A stretch of DNA of 22,081 nt from Planctomycetota bacterium (GTDB lineage: Bacteria; Planctomycetota; MHYJ01; JACQXL01; JAVHLO01): positions 1 through 22,081 of the forward strand of contig JAVHLO010000012.1 of NCBI GenBank assembly GCA_031082105.1, in the 5' to 3' direction. This document shows, piece after piece, positions 22,080 to 22,081 of the stretch. Made by a program: the position numbers and the translations under genes. The notes under the pieces were generated by a model. It made no database searches. It had not been told where the DNA came from and saw only the letters and a program-made list of their open reading frames with translations. Numbering within the stretch: position 1 is the stretch's first letter; every line of letters begins with the position of its first letter.

Positions 22080-22081
22080 GC

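Overview
The window reads as a high-GC bacterial chromosome fragment, probably from the PVC superphylum (Lentisphaerae, Kiritimatiellota, Verrucomicrobia or Planctomycetes) or a neighbour such as Hydrogenedentes. The evidence is a pair of H-X9-DG-type prepilin proteins with the LLPALAKAR...CTSNLKQIG signature, a large exported DUF4091/GH123-like glycosidase, and intergenic spaces packed with the short fold-back repeats typical of such genomes. The taxonomic call is inference; no rRNA or marker gene is present.

Layout. 1-534: low-GC end of an unknown gene followed by a 40-codon remnant of a DUF1156-type DNA methylase, probably the scar of a lost defence locus. 531-2282: fused two-domain ABC permease with no ATPase or binding protein nearby. 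2791-3897: exported protein with a 12-cysteine cluster and a very basic 19-residue repeat region. 4219-5566 (minus): two tandem paralogous prepilins, one with an extra C-terminal membrane anchor. 6268-6975: TerB-fold protein behind a clear promoter, an inverted repeat and a 10-bp phased GTTCC repeat. 7161-7820: alpha/beta hydrolase. 8197-11445: GH123-like glycosidase with a repeat cassette inserted in frame. 11509-12444: nucleotidyltransferase broken by an in-frame TAA. 12332-13960 (minus): exported zinc-ribbon protein. 14161-15024 (minus): HDOD protein. 15269-16810 (minus): ComM/YifB ATPase. 17045-19933 (minus): RND/MMPL transporter, divergent from a lipoprotein gene at 20223-20660. 20994 to the right edge (minus): unknown hydrophilic protein with a 9-bp tandem repeat in its reading frame.

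Most genes look like single transcription units; only the two prepilins form a convincing operon. No complete new multi-gene system is visible. The most notable signals are: (1) dispersed repeat families that also lie in frame inside at least two, probably three, coding regions; (2) a divergent pair of promoters whose -10 boxes lie 6 and 8 nt from the ATGs, implying leaderless mRNAs for the lipoprotein and the RND transporter; (3) the Cys-cluster plus Arg/Gln repeat secreted protein; (4) the DUF1156 defence-gene remnant; (5) recently duplicated pilins with different C-termini.
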